Shown here piece by piece: positions 7,743 through 15,483 of a DNA stretch of 64,000 nt (the first letter of the stretch is position 1; the number at the start of each line of letters is the position of its first letter). The notes below the pieces were generated by a model. The model did not search any database. It saw only the letters and a list, made by a program, of their open reading frames with translations, and was not told the DNA's origin. Source of the DNA: Actinomadura syzygii (lineage in GTDB: Bacteria > Actinomycetota > Actinomycetes > Streptosporangiales > Streptosporangiaceae). The translations under genes and the position numbers were made by a program. The stretch spans positions 62,001 through 126,000 of the forward strand of contig NZ_VSFF01000011.1 in assembly GCF_008085905.1 (NCBI RefSeq), written 5' to 3'.

Positions 7743-8924
7743 ATGAACGGCGGCGAGCCGGGGCTGGGGCTGGAGGCCGCGCTGTGGCGGGCCGTGGCGG
7801 TCTACCGCGTCCTGGCGCTGGGGTACGCGGCGGTCGTGATCGCCATGAACTTCGGCGGGTACGCCCATCCGGCGGCGGGCTGGGCGGTGCTCGGCGTCAT
7901 GGCCGCGTGGACGGCGTACGCCGTCCGCGCCTACGCCGATCCGCGGCGGCGGAACCGGGACCGGCGGGGCTGGCCACTGCTGGCCGCCGACCTGGCGGTG
8001 GCGGCCGGGTGCCTGCTCGCGACCGCGTGGGTGGAGTCGGTGCCGAACATCCAGGCGGGACGTCCGACGCTGCCGGTGTCGTGGGTGGCGGCGCCGGTGC
8101 TGGCCTGGGCGGTGGCGGGCGGACGCCGGGTCGGCGTGCTCGCCGCGCTGGTCCTCGCCGCCGCGAACCTGCTGGTCCACGCGCTCGCCGGGACGACGGG
8201 CGGGATGGGCTCGCGGACGTTCAACGGCATCGTCCTGCTGGTCTTCGCGGGCCTCGTGGTGGGGCACGTCGTCCGGCTGGCCCTGGACGCGGAGGCGCGG
8301 CTCGCGCGGGCGGTGGAGCTCGAGTCGGCGACGCGGGAGCGGGAGCGGCTCGCCCGCGGCATCCACGACTCGGTCCTCCAGGTGCTGGCGATGGTGCGGC
8401 GGCGCGGCGGGGAGCTGGGCGGCGAGGCGGCCGAGCTCGGACGGCTGGCGGGCGAGCAGGAGGCGGCGCTGCGGTCCCTGATCGGCGCGACCCCGGTCCG
8501 GGAGGCGGGCGGAGAGGCGCGCGGGGAGGTCGACCTGCGTCCGCTGCTCACCGCGCACGGGTCGCCGTCCGTCACGGTGTCCACGCCCGCGACGGACGTC
8601 CGGCTGCCCGCGCACGCCGCGCGGGAGGTGGCGGCGGCGGTCGCGGCGGCGCTGGACAACGTCCGCCGGCACTGCGGCCCCGGCGCCCGCGCATGGGTCC
8701 TGCTGGAGGACGCCCCCGGCGAGGTGACGGTCAGCGTCCGCGACGACGGCCCCGGCATCCCCGCCGGGCGCCTCGACGAGGCCGCGGCGGGCGGGCGGCT
8801 CGGCGTCGCCCAGTCCATCCGCGGCCGGGTCCGCGACCTCGGCGGGACGGTCGCGATCACGTCCGCCGAGGGCGCGGGCACCGAGATCGAGATGACCGTG
8901 CCGCGGCTAGGGTTGGGGGCGTGA
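7743..8924 (+). CDS. macS: Sensor histidine kinase, MacS family
   Basis: A 393-residue NarL-type sensor kinase. Five or six hydrophobic segments (about residues 12-175) form an N-terminal membrane sensor. A coiled region leads to the phospho-acceptor His208 in GIHDSVLQVLAMVRR. The ATPase domain has DNVRRHC (N box, about 303) and DDGPGIP (G1, about 335). Architecture and neighbourhood (upstream of plsC-type and downstream pfk genes) match MacS of the Streptomyces MacRS system (SCO2121/SCO2120 from memory), which affects development and antibiotic production. The stop overlaps the partner's GTG by four bases (GTGA). Confidence 0.88.
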   Translation: MNGGEPGLGLEAALWRAVAVYRVLALGYAAVVIAMNFGGYAHPAAGWAVLGVMAAWTAYAVRAYADPRRRNRDRRGWPLLAADLAVAAGCLLATAWVESVPNIQAGRPTLPVSWVAAPVLAWAVAGGRRVGVLAALVLAAANLLVHALAGTTGGMGSRTFNGIVLLVFAGLVVGHVVRLALDAEARLARAVELESATRERERLARGIHDSVLQVLAMVRRRGGELGGEAAELGRLAGEQEAALRSLIGATPVREAGGEARGEVDLRPLLTAHGSPSVTVSTPATDVRLPAHAAREVAAAVAAALDNVRRHCGPGARAWVLLEDAPGEVTVSVRDDGPGIPAGRLDEAAAGGRLGVAQSIRGRVRDLGGTVAITSAEGAGTEIEMTVPRLGLGA

Positions 8925-9616
8925 GCGAGGTTCCCCTCCGGGTCATGGTCGTGGACGACCACCCCATGTGGCGCGAGGCCGTCGCCCGCGACCTCGCCGA
9001 GGCCGGGCACGAGGTCGTCGCGACCGCCGGGGAGGGCCGCGCCGCCGTCCGCGTCGCCGCCGCCGCGCGCCCGCAGGTCGCCGTCGTCGACCTCCAGCTC
9101 CCCGACATCAGCGGCGTCGAGGTCACCCGGCACCTGGCGGCCGCCGACCCGCCCGTCCGGGTGCTGGTGCTGTCGGCGAGCGGGGAGCAGCAGGACGTCC
9201 TGGACGCCGTCAAGGCAGGTGCGACGGGCTACCTGCTCAAGTCCGCCGCCCGCGAGGAGTTCCTGGACGCCGTCCGCCGCACCGGCGAGGGCGACGCCGT
9301 GTTCACGCCGGGGCTCGCCGGGCTCGTCCTCGGCGAGTACCGCCGCCTCGCCGCCGGGCCCGCGCCCGCCGCCGACGACGCGCCCCGCCTCACCGACCGC
9401 GAGACCGAGGTGCTGCGCCTCGTCGCGAAGGGGCTGACCTACAAGCAGATCGCCGAGCGGCTGGTCCTGTCCCACCGGACGGTGCAGAACCACGTGCAGA
9501 ACACCCTGCGCAAGCTCCAGCTCCACAACCGCGTCGAGCTCGTCCGGTACGCCATCGAGAAAGGGCTCGATCGGGACGCCGGGGACCCGCCGAACGGCTA
9601 TGGTCTAGACCAATGA
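8921..9616 (+). CDS. macR: Response regulator, NarL/LuxR family (MacR-like)
   Basis: A 231-residue regulator. The receiver domain (1-120) has the acidic pocket DDHP, phospho-acceptor Asp57 in VVDLQLPD, and Lys in LLKSAA. A LuxR-type helix-turn-helix (about 155-215) follows: LTDRETEVLRLVAKGLTYKQIAERL, then HRTVQNHVQNTLRKL. It is expected to be phosphorylated by the overlapping MacS-type kinase and to bind DNA as a dimer. The GTG start is fixed by its 4-base overlap with macS. The last codons overlap a 12-base palindrome that looks like a DasR operator for the next gene. Confidence 0.9.
   Translation: MSEVPLRVMVVDDHPMWREAVARDLAEAGHEVVATAGEGRAAVRVAAAARPQVAVVDLQLPDISGVEVTRHLAAADPPVRVLVLSASGEQQDVLDAVKAGATGYLLKSAAREEFLDAVRRTGEGDAVFTPGLAGLVLGEYRRLAAGPAPAADDAPRLTDRETEVLRLVAKGLTYKQIAERLVLSHRTVQNHVQNTLRKLQLHNRVELVRYAIEKGLDRDAGDPPNGYGLDQ
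9601..9612. promoter_or_regulatory. DasR-type (dre) operator candidate upstream of pfk
   Basis: TGGTCTAGACCA is a perfect 12-base palindrome identical to the core of the DasR/NagR response element known in Streptomyces (consensus ACTGGTCTAGACCACT). It lies about 56 bases upstream of the pfk -10 element. Confidence 0.6.
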
Positions 9617-9667
9617 CGGCACGCCGGGCGACCCGGCGAATGCCGCGTTCCGCCGTGCGCGGACGGC

Positions 9668-9673
9668 TAGTCT
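9668..9673 (+). promoter_or_regulatory. -10 element TAGTCT of pfk
   Basis: TAGTCT lies six bases before an in-frame GTG at 9680, with transcription expected near 9680. That gives either a leaderless longer product or a 42-base leader carrying AAGGAG before the preferred ATG at 9722. Confidence 0.45.
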
Positions 9674-9721
9674 GACCATGTGGATCGAGGGAGGAGCCCG
9701 GTGGCGGGACAAGGAGACGGC

Positions 9722-10747
9722 ATGCGCGTCGGAGTGCTGACCGGGGGCGGCGACTGCCCCGGCCTGAACGCGGTGATCCGCGCGGTCGTGCGCAAGGGCG
9801 TCCAGGTCTACGGCTACGAGTTCGTGGGCTTCCGGGCGGGCTGGCGCGGCCCCCTCGAAGGCGACACCGTGGCGCTCGACGTCCAGGCCGTGCGCGGCAT
9901 CCTGCCCCGCGGCGGGACCATCCTCGGCTCGTCCCGGACCAACCCGGTCAAGGTCGAGGGCGGCATCGAGCGGATCAAGGACAACCTCGCCGGGCTCGGC
10001 GTGGACGCGCTGATCGCCATCGGCGGCGAGGACACCCTCGGCGTCGCCCGCGAGCTGTACGCGAACGGCGTCAACGTCGTCGGCGTGCCGAAGACGATCG
10101 ACAACGACCTCAACGCCACCGACTACACCTTCGGCTTCGACACCGCGGTGAACATCGGCATGGAGGCCGTCGACCGGCTGCACACCACCGCCGAGAGCCA
10201 CCACCGCGCGCTGATCTGCGAGGTCATGGGACGGCACGCGGGCTGGATCGCGCTGCACGTCGGGATGGCCGCGGGCGCCAACGTCATCCTGATCCCCGAG
10301 CGGCCCTTCGACATCGACAAGGTCTGCCAGTACGTCGAGAGCCGGTTCAAGACCCGCTACGCGCCGATCATCGTCGTGTCCGAGGGCGCGCACCCGATGG
10401 ACGGGCAGATGGAGCTCCAGGCCAAGGAGCGCGACGCGTTCGGGCACGTCCGGCTCGGCGGCATCGGCCAGGCCCTCGCCGACGAGATCGAGAAGCGCAC
10501 CGGCAAGGAGGCCCGCGCCACGGTGCTCGGGCACATCCAGCGCGGCGGCACGCCGACCGCGTTCGACCGGGTCCTCGCCACCCGCTTCGGCCTCCAGGCG
10601 ATCGACGCCGTCAAGGACGGCGACTACGGCAAGATGGTCTCGCTCAAGGGCACCGACATCGTCCGCGTCGGGCTGGACGAGGCGACCAAGGAGCTGAAGA
10701 CCGTCCCGCTGGAGCGCTACTCCGAGGCCGAGGTCTTCTTCGGCTGA
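9722..10747 (+). CDS. pfkA: 6-phosphofructokinase, predicted pyrophosphate-dependent
   Basis: Phosphorylates fructose-6-phosphate to fructose-1,6-bisphosphate. The 341-residue product has the N-terminal GGGDCPGLNAVIR loop, PKTIDND catalytic block, MEVMGRHAGW-like EVMGRHAGWIA and GHIQRGG. Numbering coincides with E. coli PfkA at the donor site: GGEDT carries Asp at position 104 and PKTIDND carries Lys at 124. Asp104/Lys124 is the pattern of PPi-dependent enzymes (for example Amycolatopsis methanolica), while ATP enzymes have Gly104. So I predict PPi as donor, making the step reversible. ATG at 9722 has AAGGAG; a longer GTG start at 9680 is possible. A DasR-like operator lies upstream and the stop lies in a short tandem repeat. 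Confidence 0.93.
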   Translation: MRVGVLTGGGDCPGLNAVIRAVVRKGVQVYGYEFVGFRAGWRGPLEGDTVALDVQAVRGILPRGGTILGSSRTNPVKVEGGIERIKDNLAGLGVDALIAIGGEDTLGVARELYANGVNVVGVPKTIDNDLNATDYTFGFDTAVNIGMEAVDRLHTTAESHHRALICEVMGRHAGWIALHVGMAAGANVILIPERPFDIDKVCQYVESRFKTRYAPIIVVSEGAHPMDGQMELQAKERDAFGHVRLGGIGQALADEIEKRTGKEARATVLGHIQRGGTPTAFDRVLATRFGLQAIDAVKDGDYGKMVSLKGTDIVRVGLDEATKELKTVPLERYSEAEVFFG

Positions 10748-10769
10748 CCGTCCCCGGCTGACCGTCCCT
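10742..10769 (+). repeat. 14-base tandem repeat spanning the pfk stop codon
   Basis: GGCTGACCGTCCCC (10742-10755) is followed by GGCTGACCGTCCCT (10756-10769), 13 of 14 identical. The pfk TGA is in the first copy. Confidence 0.8.
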
Positions 10770-10770
10770 T

Positions 10771-10848
10771 GGCGGGAACAGTCATACGCGGTCGCGATGT
10801 TGGTCTCTCTGGGCCACACTGGAGACCCGTCCTTGACCTGTTCCCGCC
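10771..10848 (+). promoter_or_regulatory. Structured 5' leader candidate of thiI
   Basis: GGCGGGAACAG (10771-10781) is perfectly complementary to CTGTTCCCGCC (10838-10848). An inner stem GGTCTC/GAGACC (10802-10807, 10822-10827) nests inside. The outer 3' arm ends one base before the GGGAGG ribosome site of thiI. It could be a translational control element, but 11-base inverted repeats can arise by chance in DNA this GC-rich. Confidence 0.35.
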
Positions 10849-10861
10849 GGGAGGATCACGC

Positions 10862-12088
10862 ATGACCACGCTCGACACCGCGCCCGCGGACGTCCGGGAG
10901 CAGTCGCCGGTCGACGGCGAGCCGTGCGTGCTGCTCAAACTGGGCGAGGTCGTCCTCAAGGGCAAGAACCGCGAGCTGTTCGAGCGCCGCCTCGCCGACA
11001 ACGTGCGGCAGGCCGTCCGCCCGATCGCCCGGGTGGACGTCATCCGCCGCCACGGCGTGTTCATCGTCCGCAAGCACGACGCCGACCTCGCCACCATGGG
11101 CCGGGTCGCGCAGCGGATCACCGACGTCATGGGGATCGTCTGGGCGCACCGCGCCTGGCTCGTCGGCAAGGACGTCGCCAGCGTCGAGCGCGCCTCCCTG
11201 GAGCTGATGGACGGCCGCACCGGCTCGTTCGCCGTCCGGTCCCGGCGCCGCGACAAGCGGTTCCCGATGACGTCCACCGAGCTCGACCGGCACATCGGCG
11301 CGCTCGTCGCCGACAAGTACGGCCAGCCCGTCAAGCTCAAGGACCCCGACCACACGCTGTCGATCGAGGTCGACCGCGACGAGGTCTTCGTCTACTCCGG
11401 CGGCCTGCCCGGCCAGGGCGGGCTGCCCGTCGGGATGAGCGGCCGGGCCCTGGTGCTGATGTCCGGCGGGATCGACTCGCCGGTCGCCGCGTACCGGATG
11501 ATGCGGCGCGGCCTGCGCGTCGACTACCTGCACTTCTCCGGCATGCCGTTCACCGGCCCCGAGTCGATCTACAAGGCGTACGCGCTGGTCCGCGAGCTGG
11601 ACCGGTTCCAGGGCGGGTCGCGGCTGTTCGTCGTCCCGTTCGGCAAGGCGCAGCAGCAGATCAAGTCGTCCGGCGCCGACCGGCTCGCGGTGATCGCCCA
11701 GCGCCGGCTGATGCTGCGGACCGGGGAGGTGCTCGCCAGACGGCTGCGCGGCGCGGCGCTGATCACCGGCGACGCGCTCGGCCAGGTGTCCAGCCAGACG
11801 CTCGCGAACCTCACCGCGCTGGACGACGCCGTCGAGATGCCGATCCTGCGCCCGCTCGTCGGCATGGACAAGGTCGAGATCATGGACCAGGCCCGCCGGA
11901 TCAGCACGCTGTCGATCTCCGAGCTGCCGGACGAGGACTGCTGCACCATGCTCGCGCCGCGCCGCGCCGAGACCAAGGCCAAGATCGACGACCTGCGGCA
12001 GATCGAGAAGCGCCTCGACGTGGGGGAGCTGGCCGACCAGCTCGCCGGCTCGGTGCAGGAGCACCGCCCGGTCTACGGCGACTCCTAG
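10862..12088 (+). CDS. thiI: tRNA 4-thiouridine synthase ThiI (no rhodanese domain)
   Basis: Adenylates tRNA uridine-8 for thiolation, and in some bacteria supplies sulfur for the thiamine thiazole. The 408-residue product has an N-terminal ferredoxin-like/THUMP region (about 20-180; LLKLGEVVLKGKNRELFE) and the PP-loop SGGIDSPVAAY (about 201). The AANH core follows, with GDALGQVSSQT and the DEDCCTML segment (about 357-364) equivalent to the region of the conserved E. coli cysteine. There is no C-terminal rhodanese domain, as in Bacillus ThiI, so a separate sulfur carrier is needed. Start ATG follows GGGAGGATC. It converges on the DUF5954-type gene with a 12-base gap. Confidence 0.93.
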   Translation: MTTLDTAPADVREQSPVDGEPCVLLKLGEVVLKGKNRELFERRLADNVRQAVRPIARVDVIRRHGVFIVRKHDADLATMGRVAQRITDVMGIVWAHRAWLVGKDVASVERASLELMDGRTGSFAVRSRRRDKRFPMTSTELDRHIGALVADKYGQPVKLKDPDHTLSIEVDRDEVFVYSGGLPGQGGLPVGMSGRALVLMSGGIDSPVAAYRMMRRGLRVDYLHFSGMPFTGPESIYKAYALVRELDRFQGGSRLFVVPFGKAQQQIKSSGADRLAVIAQRRLMLRTGEVLARRLRGAALITGDALGQVSSQTLANLTALDDAVEMPILRPLVGMDKVEIMDQARRISTLSISELPDEDCCTMLAPRRAETKAKIDDLRQIEKRLDVGELADQLAGSVQEHRPVYGDS

Positions 12089-12100
12089 GCGTACCGCGCT

Positions 12101-13000
12101 TCAGCGGGCGTCGAAGTCGGTGGGGCGCGGCGGCTCGGGGCCGTCCGGGCCGAGCAGCGTGATCCGCTCGACGCGGACGATCCGGAACCGGCGCCCGGCG
12201 ACGGCGATGCCGTTGCGGCGCGTGTCGTCGGCCATCAGCTCCGCCGCCTCGGCGAACTGCGCCACGTCCGTCGCGCCGGGGCTCTCCACCGCCGGCACCA
12301 CGTGCCGGAAGTAGGTGACCAGCGCGTCGCGGGCCTGCCGCGGGGCGTCGTGCAGCCGCCCGACCGGGCGCCACCGCCGCTCCGTCCGCTCGGCGACCGT
12401 GAACGCGGGCGCCAGCGCGACCGGGGTGAGGTACGCGCCGGACGGCTCGCCCCCCGCAGCGGCGGCCGCGTCCAGCACCTGGCACAGCAGCTCGGTCATC
12501 GCGAAGTCGGCGGCGGGACCGTCCTCGGCCAGCAGGTCGTAGGGCCGGACCGCCGTCCCGCGCCCCCCGGCCGGCGGCTCGTCGAGGTCGGTCGGCCGGG
12601 GCGGCTCGGGCCCGTCCGGGCCGGTGCGGACGAGCTGCTCGATCCGCACGATCCGGAACCGCCGCCCGCCCGCCGTCACCTCGTCGACCGGCTCGTCCTG
12701 CAGCGTCCGCGCGGCGGCGAGCAGCTCGGCCCCGTCCGGCGCGCCGTCCGCGGCCCGTTCCTCCAGGTGGACGGCCAGCAGCTCACGCGCGCCCTGCGGC
12801 AGCGGATCGCACTGGCACACCACCTGCCAGCCGTCCCGGACCTGTTCGGCGGCCGTGAACAGCGCGCCGACGACGACCAGCTCCGGGTAGGCGGAGAGGG
12901 CGCGGCGGGCGTCCGCCAGCACGACCGCCGCGACGGGGTCGACGCCGTCCAGATCCTCCGGGAACAGCCGCCCCCCGGCGTCACCATCGCCCGTAGTCAT
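12101..13000 (-). CDS. DUF5954-type protein with an internal domain duplication
   Basis: A 299-residue soluble protein of unknown function. Two homologous halves each end in the same signature: GGRRFRIVRIEQLVRTGPDG (about residues 111-130) and GRRFRIVRVERITLLGPDG (about 270-290), both followed by PEPPRPTD. The repeated GRRFRIVR...GPDGPEPPRPTD block is what I associate with DUF5954 proteins of Streptomyces; that name is from memory. No catalytic motif, signal or membrane segment is seen. I took the ATG giving MTTGDGDAGG; two in-frame ATGs lie just upstream near a GAGGA sequence, so up to 12 extra residues are possible. A degenerate DasR-like palindrome lies about 40 bases upstream. Confidence 0.72.
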   Translation of the reverse strand: MTTGDGDAGGRLFPEDLDGVDPVAAVVLADARRALSAYPELVVVGALFTAAEQVRDGWQVVCQCDPLPQGARELLAVHLEERAADGAPDGAELLAAARTLQDEPVDEVTAGGRRFRIVRIEQLVRTGPDGPEPPRPTDLDEPPAGGRGTAVRPYDLLAEDGPAADFAMTELLCQVLDAAAAAGGEPSGAYLTPVALAPAFTVAERTERRWRPVGRLHDAPRQARDALVTYFRHVVPAVESPGATDVAQFAEAAELMADDTRRNGIAVAGRRFRIVRVERITLLGPDGPEPPRPTDFDAR

Positions 13001-13036
13001 GCCGGACATCATCCTCGCCGCGCCCTCGGCGGCCAA

Positions 13037-13048
13037 TGGTTCAGACCA
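13037..13048. promoter_or_regulatory. Degenerate DasR-like palindrome
   Basis: TGGTTCAGACCA matches the DasR core TGGTCTAGACCA at 10 of 12 bases. It lies upstream of the DUF5954-type gene and overlaps the last codons of the EamA gene. Weak candidate. Confidence 0.25.
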
Positions 13049-14033
13049 ATTCGTTACCGCCCTGTGCGCGACCGCCCCTCGTCCGCCGCCGGACCGGCGC
13101 GACGAGCGCCACCAGGCTCGCCGCCAGCAGCGCGAGTCCGGCGAGCGCGGGGCCGCCGAGCCGCTCGCCGAGCAAGGCCGTGCCGAGCACCGCGGCGACC
13201 GCCGGCTCCGCCAGCGTCAGCGTCGTCGCGGTCGTGGCGGGCGTCGTGCGCAGCCCGCGCGCGAACAGCAGGTATCCGCCGCCCGTGGTGACCACGCCGA
13301 GGTAGAGCGCGATCAGGCCGCCGGGCACGGTGAGCGCCCAGCCCGCGGGCGCGACGGCGAGCACCGGGACGAGCGGCACGGCCGCCGTCCCGAACAGCGC
13401 CCCGGCGACGGCCCGGTCGTCCTCGCCCCGGGTGATCAGGACGGACGCGATCGTCGCGTACACCGCGTACGACAGCCCGGACAGCAGCGACAGCCCGATG
13501 CCGACCGGCTCGGCGCCCGCGTCCCGCCCGCCGCCGACGAGCAGCGCGCAGCCGGCGACGGCCCCGGCCGTGGAGAGCGCCCAGCGGCCGGTCGGCGCGG
13601 ACCGCCGGGCCGCGACGCCGAGCACGCCGGTGAACGCGGGCGCGCTCCCGATCGTGACGACCGTGGCGACCGCGACGCCGGTCCGCCCGGCCGCCGCGAA
13701 GAACGCCGTCTGGTAGACGGCGATCGCGACCGCGCCGGCGCCGATGAGCGGCAGGTTGCGGCGGCCGCGCAGCAGCCGCCGCAGCCCGGCACCGCGCCGG
13801 GTGAGCGCGGCGGCGGCGAGCAGGATCAGCCCGCCGATGATGATGCGGACGGCCGCGACGGACAGGGCGGACGACCCGTCCGCGAAGGTGCGGACGGTCC
13901 CGGTCGTCCCCCAGAGGGACGCCGCGATCATGATGTCGGCCCGCCCGCCCCCGCGCACGCGCGAGGAGGAGGGGCCCCTTCCAGAGCGGCGGCGGGCGGA
14001 CGTGGATACGGACATGGACGTGCGCTGGGACAC
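13041..14033 (-). CDS. EamA (DMT superfamily) transporter
   Basis: A 330-residue inner-membrane protein with ten predicted hydrophobic helices in two EamA repeats: the first begins DIMIAASLWGTTGTVRTF, the second GIGLSLLSGLSYAVYATIASVL. This is the drug/metabolite transporter fold, usually exporting amino acids, nucleobases or other small metabolites. The substrate is unknown. The N-terminal 35 residues are Ser/Arg-rich and cytosolic. The GTG start has GGAG eight bases upstream. It runs head-to-tail into the DUF5954-type gene with 40 bases between, possibly one transcript. Confidence 0.88.
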   Translation of the reverse strand: MSQRTSMSVSTSARRRSGRGPSSSRVRGGGRADIMIAASLWGTTGTVRTFADGSSALSVAAVRIIIGGLILLAAAALTRRGAGLRRLLRGRRNLPLIGAGAVAIAVYQTAFFAAAGRTGVAVATVVTIGSAPAFTGVLGVAARRSAPTGRWALSTAGAVAGCALLVGGGRDAGAEPVGIGLSLLSGLSYAVYATIASVLITRGEDDRAVAGALFGTAAVPLVPVLAVAPAGWALTVPGGLIALYLGVVTTGGGYLLFARGLRTTPATTATTLTLAEPAVAAVLGTALLGERLGGPALAGLALLAASLVALVAPVRRRTRGGRAQGGNELV

Positions 14034-14236
14034 GAGGAAGGCTCCCGAACTCGAATCCGACGGAGAAGGTCATCCGGATTCGGGGCACGGAAGGACGCGG
14101 CCGGGCGCGGGCCGCGCCGGGCCGGGTCTCAGTACGCGCGAGTGCGTTCGCCGCGCCCCGTCAGGAGCGCGGCGGTCCGCAGTTCGGGGTCCAGTACTCC
14201 ACGCGCCGCACGATAGCCGATCGGCGCGCCGGAGGG

Positions 14237-15283
14237 TCAGGCCGGGACGGCGTCCGGGTCCGGGGCCTCGGTGGGCGTCCGGCCGACGATCGGCGGCAGG
14301 TCCCGCATGAGCTTCGCCAGCTCGCGCAGGTCGCCGTCCACCAGCGCCTGGGGGCCGTCGACGAGCGCGGTCTCCGGGTGCGGGTGGACGTCGATGATCA
14401 CGCCGTCCGCGCCGACCGCGATCGCCGCCCGGGTCAGCGGCAGGACGAGGTCGCGGCTGCCGCCCGAGTGCGACGGGTCCACGATCACCGGCAGGTGGGA
14501 CAGGCGCTGCGCCACCGGCACCGCGGAGATGTCGAGCGTGTTGCGGGTCGCCTTCTCGAACGTGCGGATGCCGCGCTCGCACAGCACGATGTCGAGGTTG
14601 CCGCGCTGCGCGACGTACTCGGCCGCCATCAGCCACTCCTCGATCGTCCCGGCCATGCCGCGCTTCAGCATGACCGGCTTGCCCGCCTCGCCCGCCGCCT
14701 GCAGCAGCGCGAAGTTCTGCGCGTTGCGGGTGCCGATCTGCAGCATGTCCGCGTAGGACGCGACCAGCTCCACGTCGCCCGCGTCCACCACCTCGGTGAC
14801 GATCGGCATGCCCGTCTCCTCCCGCACGTCCGCGAGGATCCGCAGGCCCGCCTCGCCGAGGCCCTGGAAGGCGTACGGGGACGTCCGCGGCTTGAACGCG
14901 CCGCCGCGCAGCAGCGTCGCCCCGGCCGCCCGCGCCATCTGCGCGGCGCCGAGGGTCTGCTCCGGCGTCTCCACCGCGCACGGCCCGGCGATCAGCGTCA
15001 CCGTGCCGGGGCCGATCGGCACCCCGCCGACCCGCACGACCGACCGCTCGGCGTGGTTCTCCCGGCTGACCAGCTTGTACGGGGCTGAGATCCGGACGAC
15101 GTCGCTGACGCCGCGCATCCCGCGCAGGTTCAGCGTGCCGAACTGCTGGACGTCGCCCACGAGCCCGACGATGGTCCGCTCCACGCCGCGGCTGACGAAC
15201 GCCTCGCCGCCCGCCGTCTCCACGAGCGAGACGACGGCGTTGACATCCGCCTGGCTGGCCTCCGGGGCCATGACGACGACCAT
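14237..15283 (-). CDS. aroF: 3-deoxy-7-phosphoheptulonate (DAHP) synthase, class I beta
   Basis: Condenses phosphoenolpyruvate and erythrose-4-phosphate in the first shikimate-pathway step. The 348-residue product has an N-terminal ferredoxin-like regulatory domain (about 1-75) as in the Thermotoga type, then a TIM barrel. Barrel motifs are LIAGPCAVET (about 96), RGGAFKPRTSPY (about 125), QIGTRNAQN, MLKRGM, VLCERGIRTFE, VDPSHSGG and DVHPHPETAL. The ATG at 15283 has AAGGAGAGG upstream. The preceding 200 bases encode a short aromatic-rich leader peptide and an attenuator hairpin, so transcription probably responds to aromatic aminoacyl-tRNA. Confidence 0.96.
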   Translation of the reverse strand: MVVVMAPEASQADVNAVVSLVETAGGEAFVSRGVERTIVGLVGDVQQFGTLNLRGMRGVSDVVRISAPYKLVSRENHAERSVVRVGGVPIGPGTVTLIAGPCAVETPEQTLGAAQMARAAGATLLRGGAFKPRTSPYAFQGLGEAGLRILADVREETGMPIVTEVVDAGDVELVASYADMLQIGTRNAQNFALLQAAGEAGKPVMLKRGMAGTIEEWLMAAEYVAQRGNLDIVLCERGIRTFEKATRNTLDISAVPVAQRLSHLPVIVDPSHSGGSRDLVLPLTRAAIAVGADGVIIDVHPHPETALVDGPQALVDGDLRELAKLMRDLPPIVGRTPTEAPDPDAVPA

Positions 15284-15363
15284 GGTGTACTGCCTCTCCT
15301 TATCAGCCGGGCGCGTGCCCGGTGCCCTGGCGGGCCTCGCGAACGGCCCCCTGGGACGACGAA

Positions 15364-15390
15364 AGCCCCGGGCCGATGCGGCCCGGGGCT
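15364..15390 (-). terminator. Attenuator terminator hairpin in aroF leader
   Basis: On the minus strand AGCCCCGGGCC, loop GCATC, GGCCCGGGGCT form a perfect 11-bp stem followed by TTTCGTC. It lies between the leader peptide and aroF, so it must be bypassed for aroF expression. Its 5' arm also pairs with GGCCCGGGAGGCT inside the leader ORF (15431-15443), an alternative structure. Confidence 0.85.
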
Positions 15391-15402
15391 CTCGCCTTCT
15401 GT

Positions 15403-15443
15403 GGTCTGTCAGCGCAGCGTCTGGCAGACCAGCCTCCCGGGCC
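15403..15443 (-). promoter_or_regulatory. Antiterminator segment of the aroF leader RNA
   Basis: GGCCCGGGAGGCT (15431-15443) pairs with the terminator's 5' arm over 11 bp with a two-base bulge. GGTCTG (15425-15430), just after it, pairs with CAGACC (15403-15408) after the leader stop. The two helices stack into one long imperfect stem that excludes the terminator. Confidence 0.6.
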
Positions 15444-15477
15444 GGTCGTACCAAAAGAAATAGACGATGCTGCGCAT
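15409..15477 (-). CDS. aroF leader peptide, aromatic-rich (22 aa)
   Basis: A 22-codon ORF starting MRSIVYFFWYDRPG and ending LVCQTLR. Residues 6-10 are Tyr-Phe-Phe-Trp-Tyr, a dense run of all three aromatic amino acids, the end products of the pathway that DAHP synthase starts. The stop codon lies just upstream of CAGACC, the distal arm of the candidate antiterminator. No ribosome site precedes the ATG, but TACGCT (a -10 match) ends six bases before it, so the leader is probably translated from a leaderless mRNA. Ribosome stalling in the aromatic run would favour the antiterminator; reading to the stop would free the terminator arms. This arrangement is read directly from sequence; the regulation is inferred. 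Confidence 0.85.
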   Translation of the reverse strand: MRSIVYFFWYDRPGRLVCQTLR

Positions 15478-15483
15478 GGGCAC

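Noticed and set aside
14070..14981. Alternative minus-strand frame in the DAHP synthase gene
   Set aside because: Out-of-frame shadow of aroF; the real frame carries all catalytic motifs.
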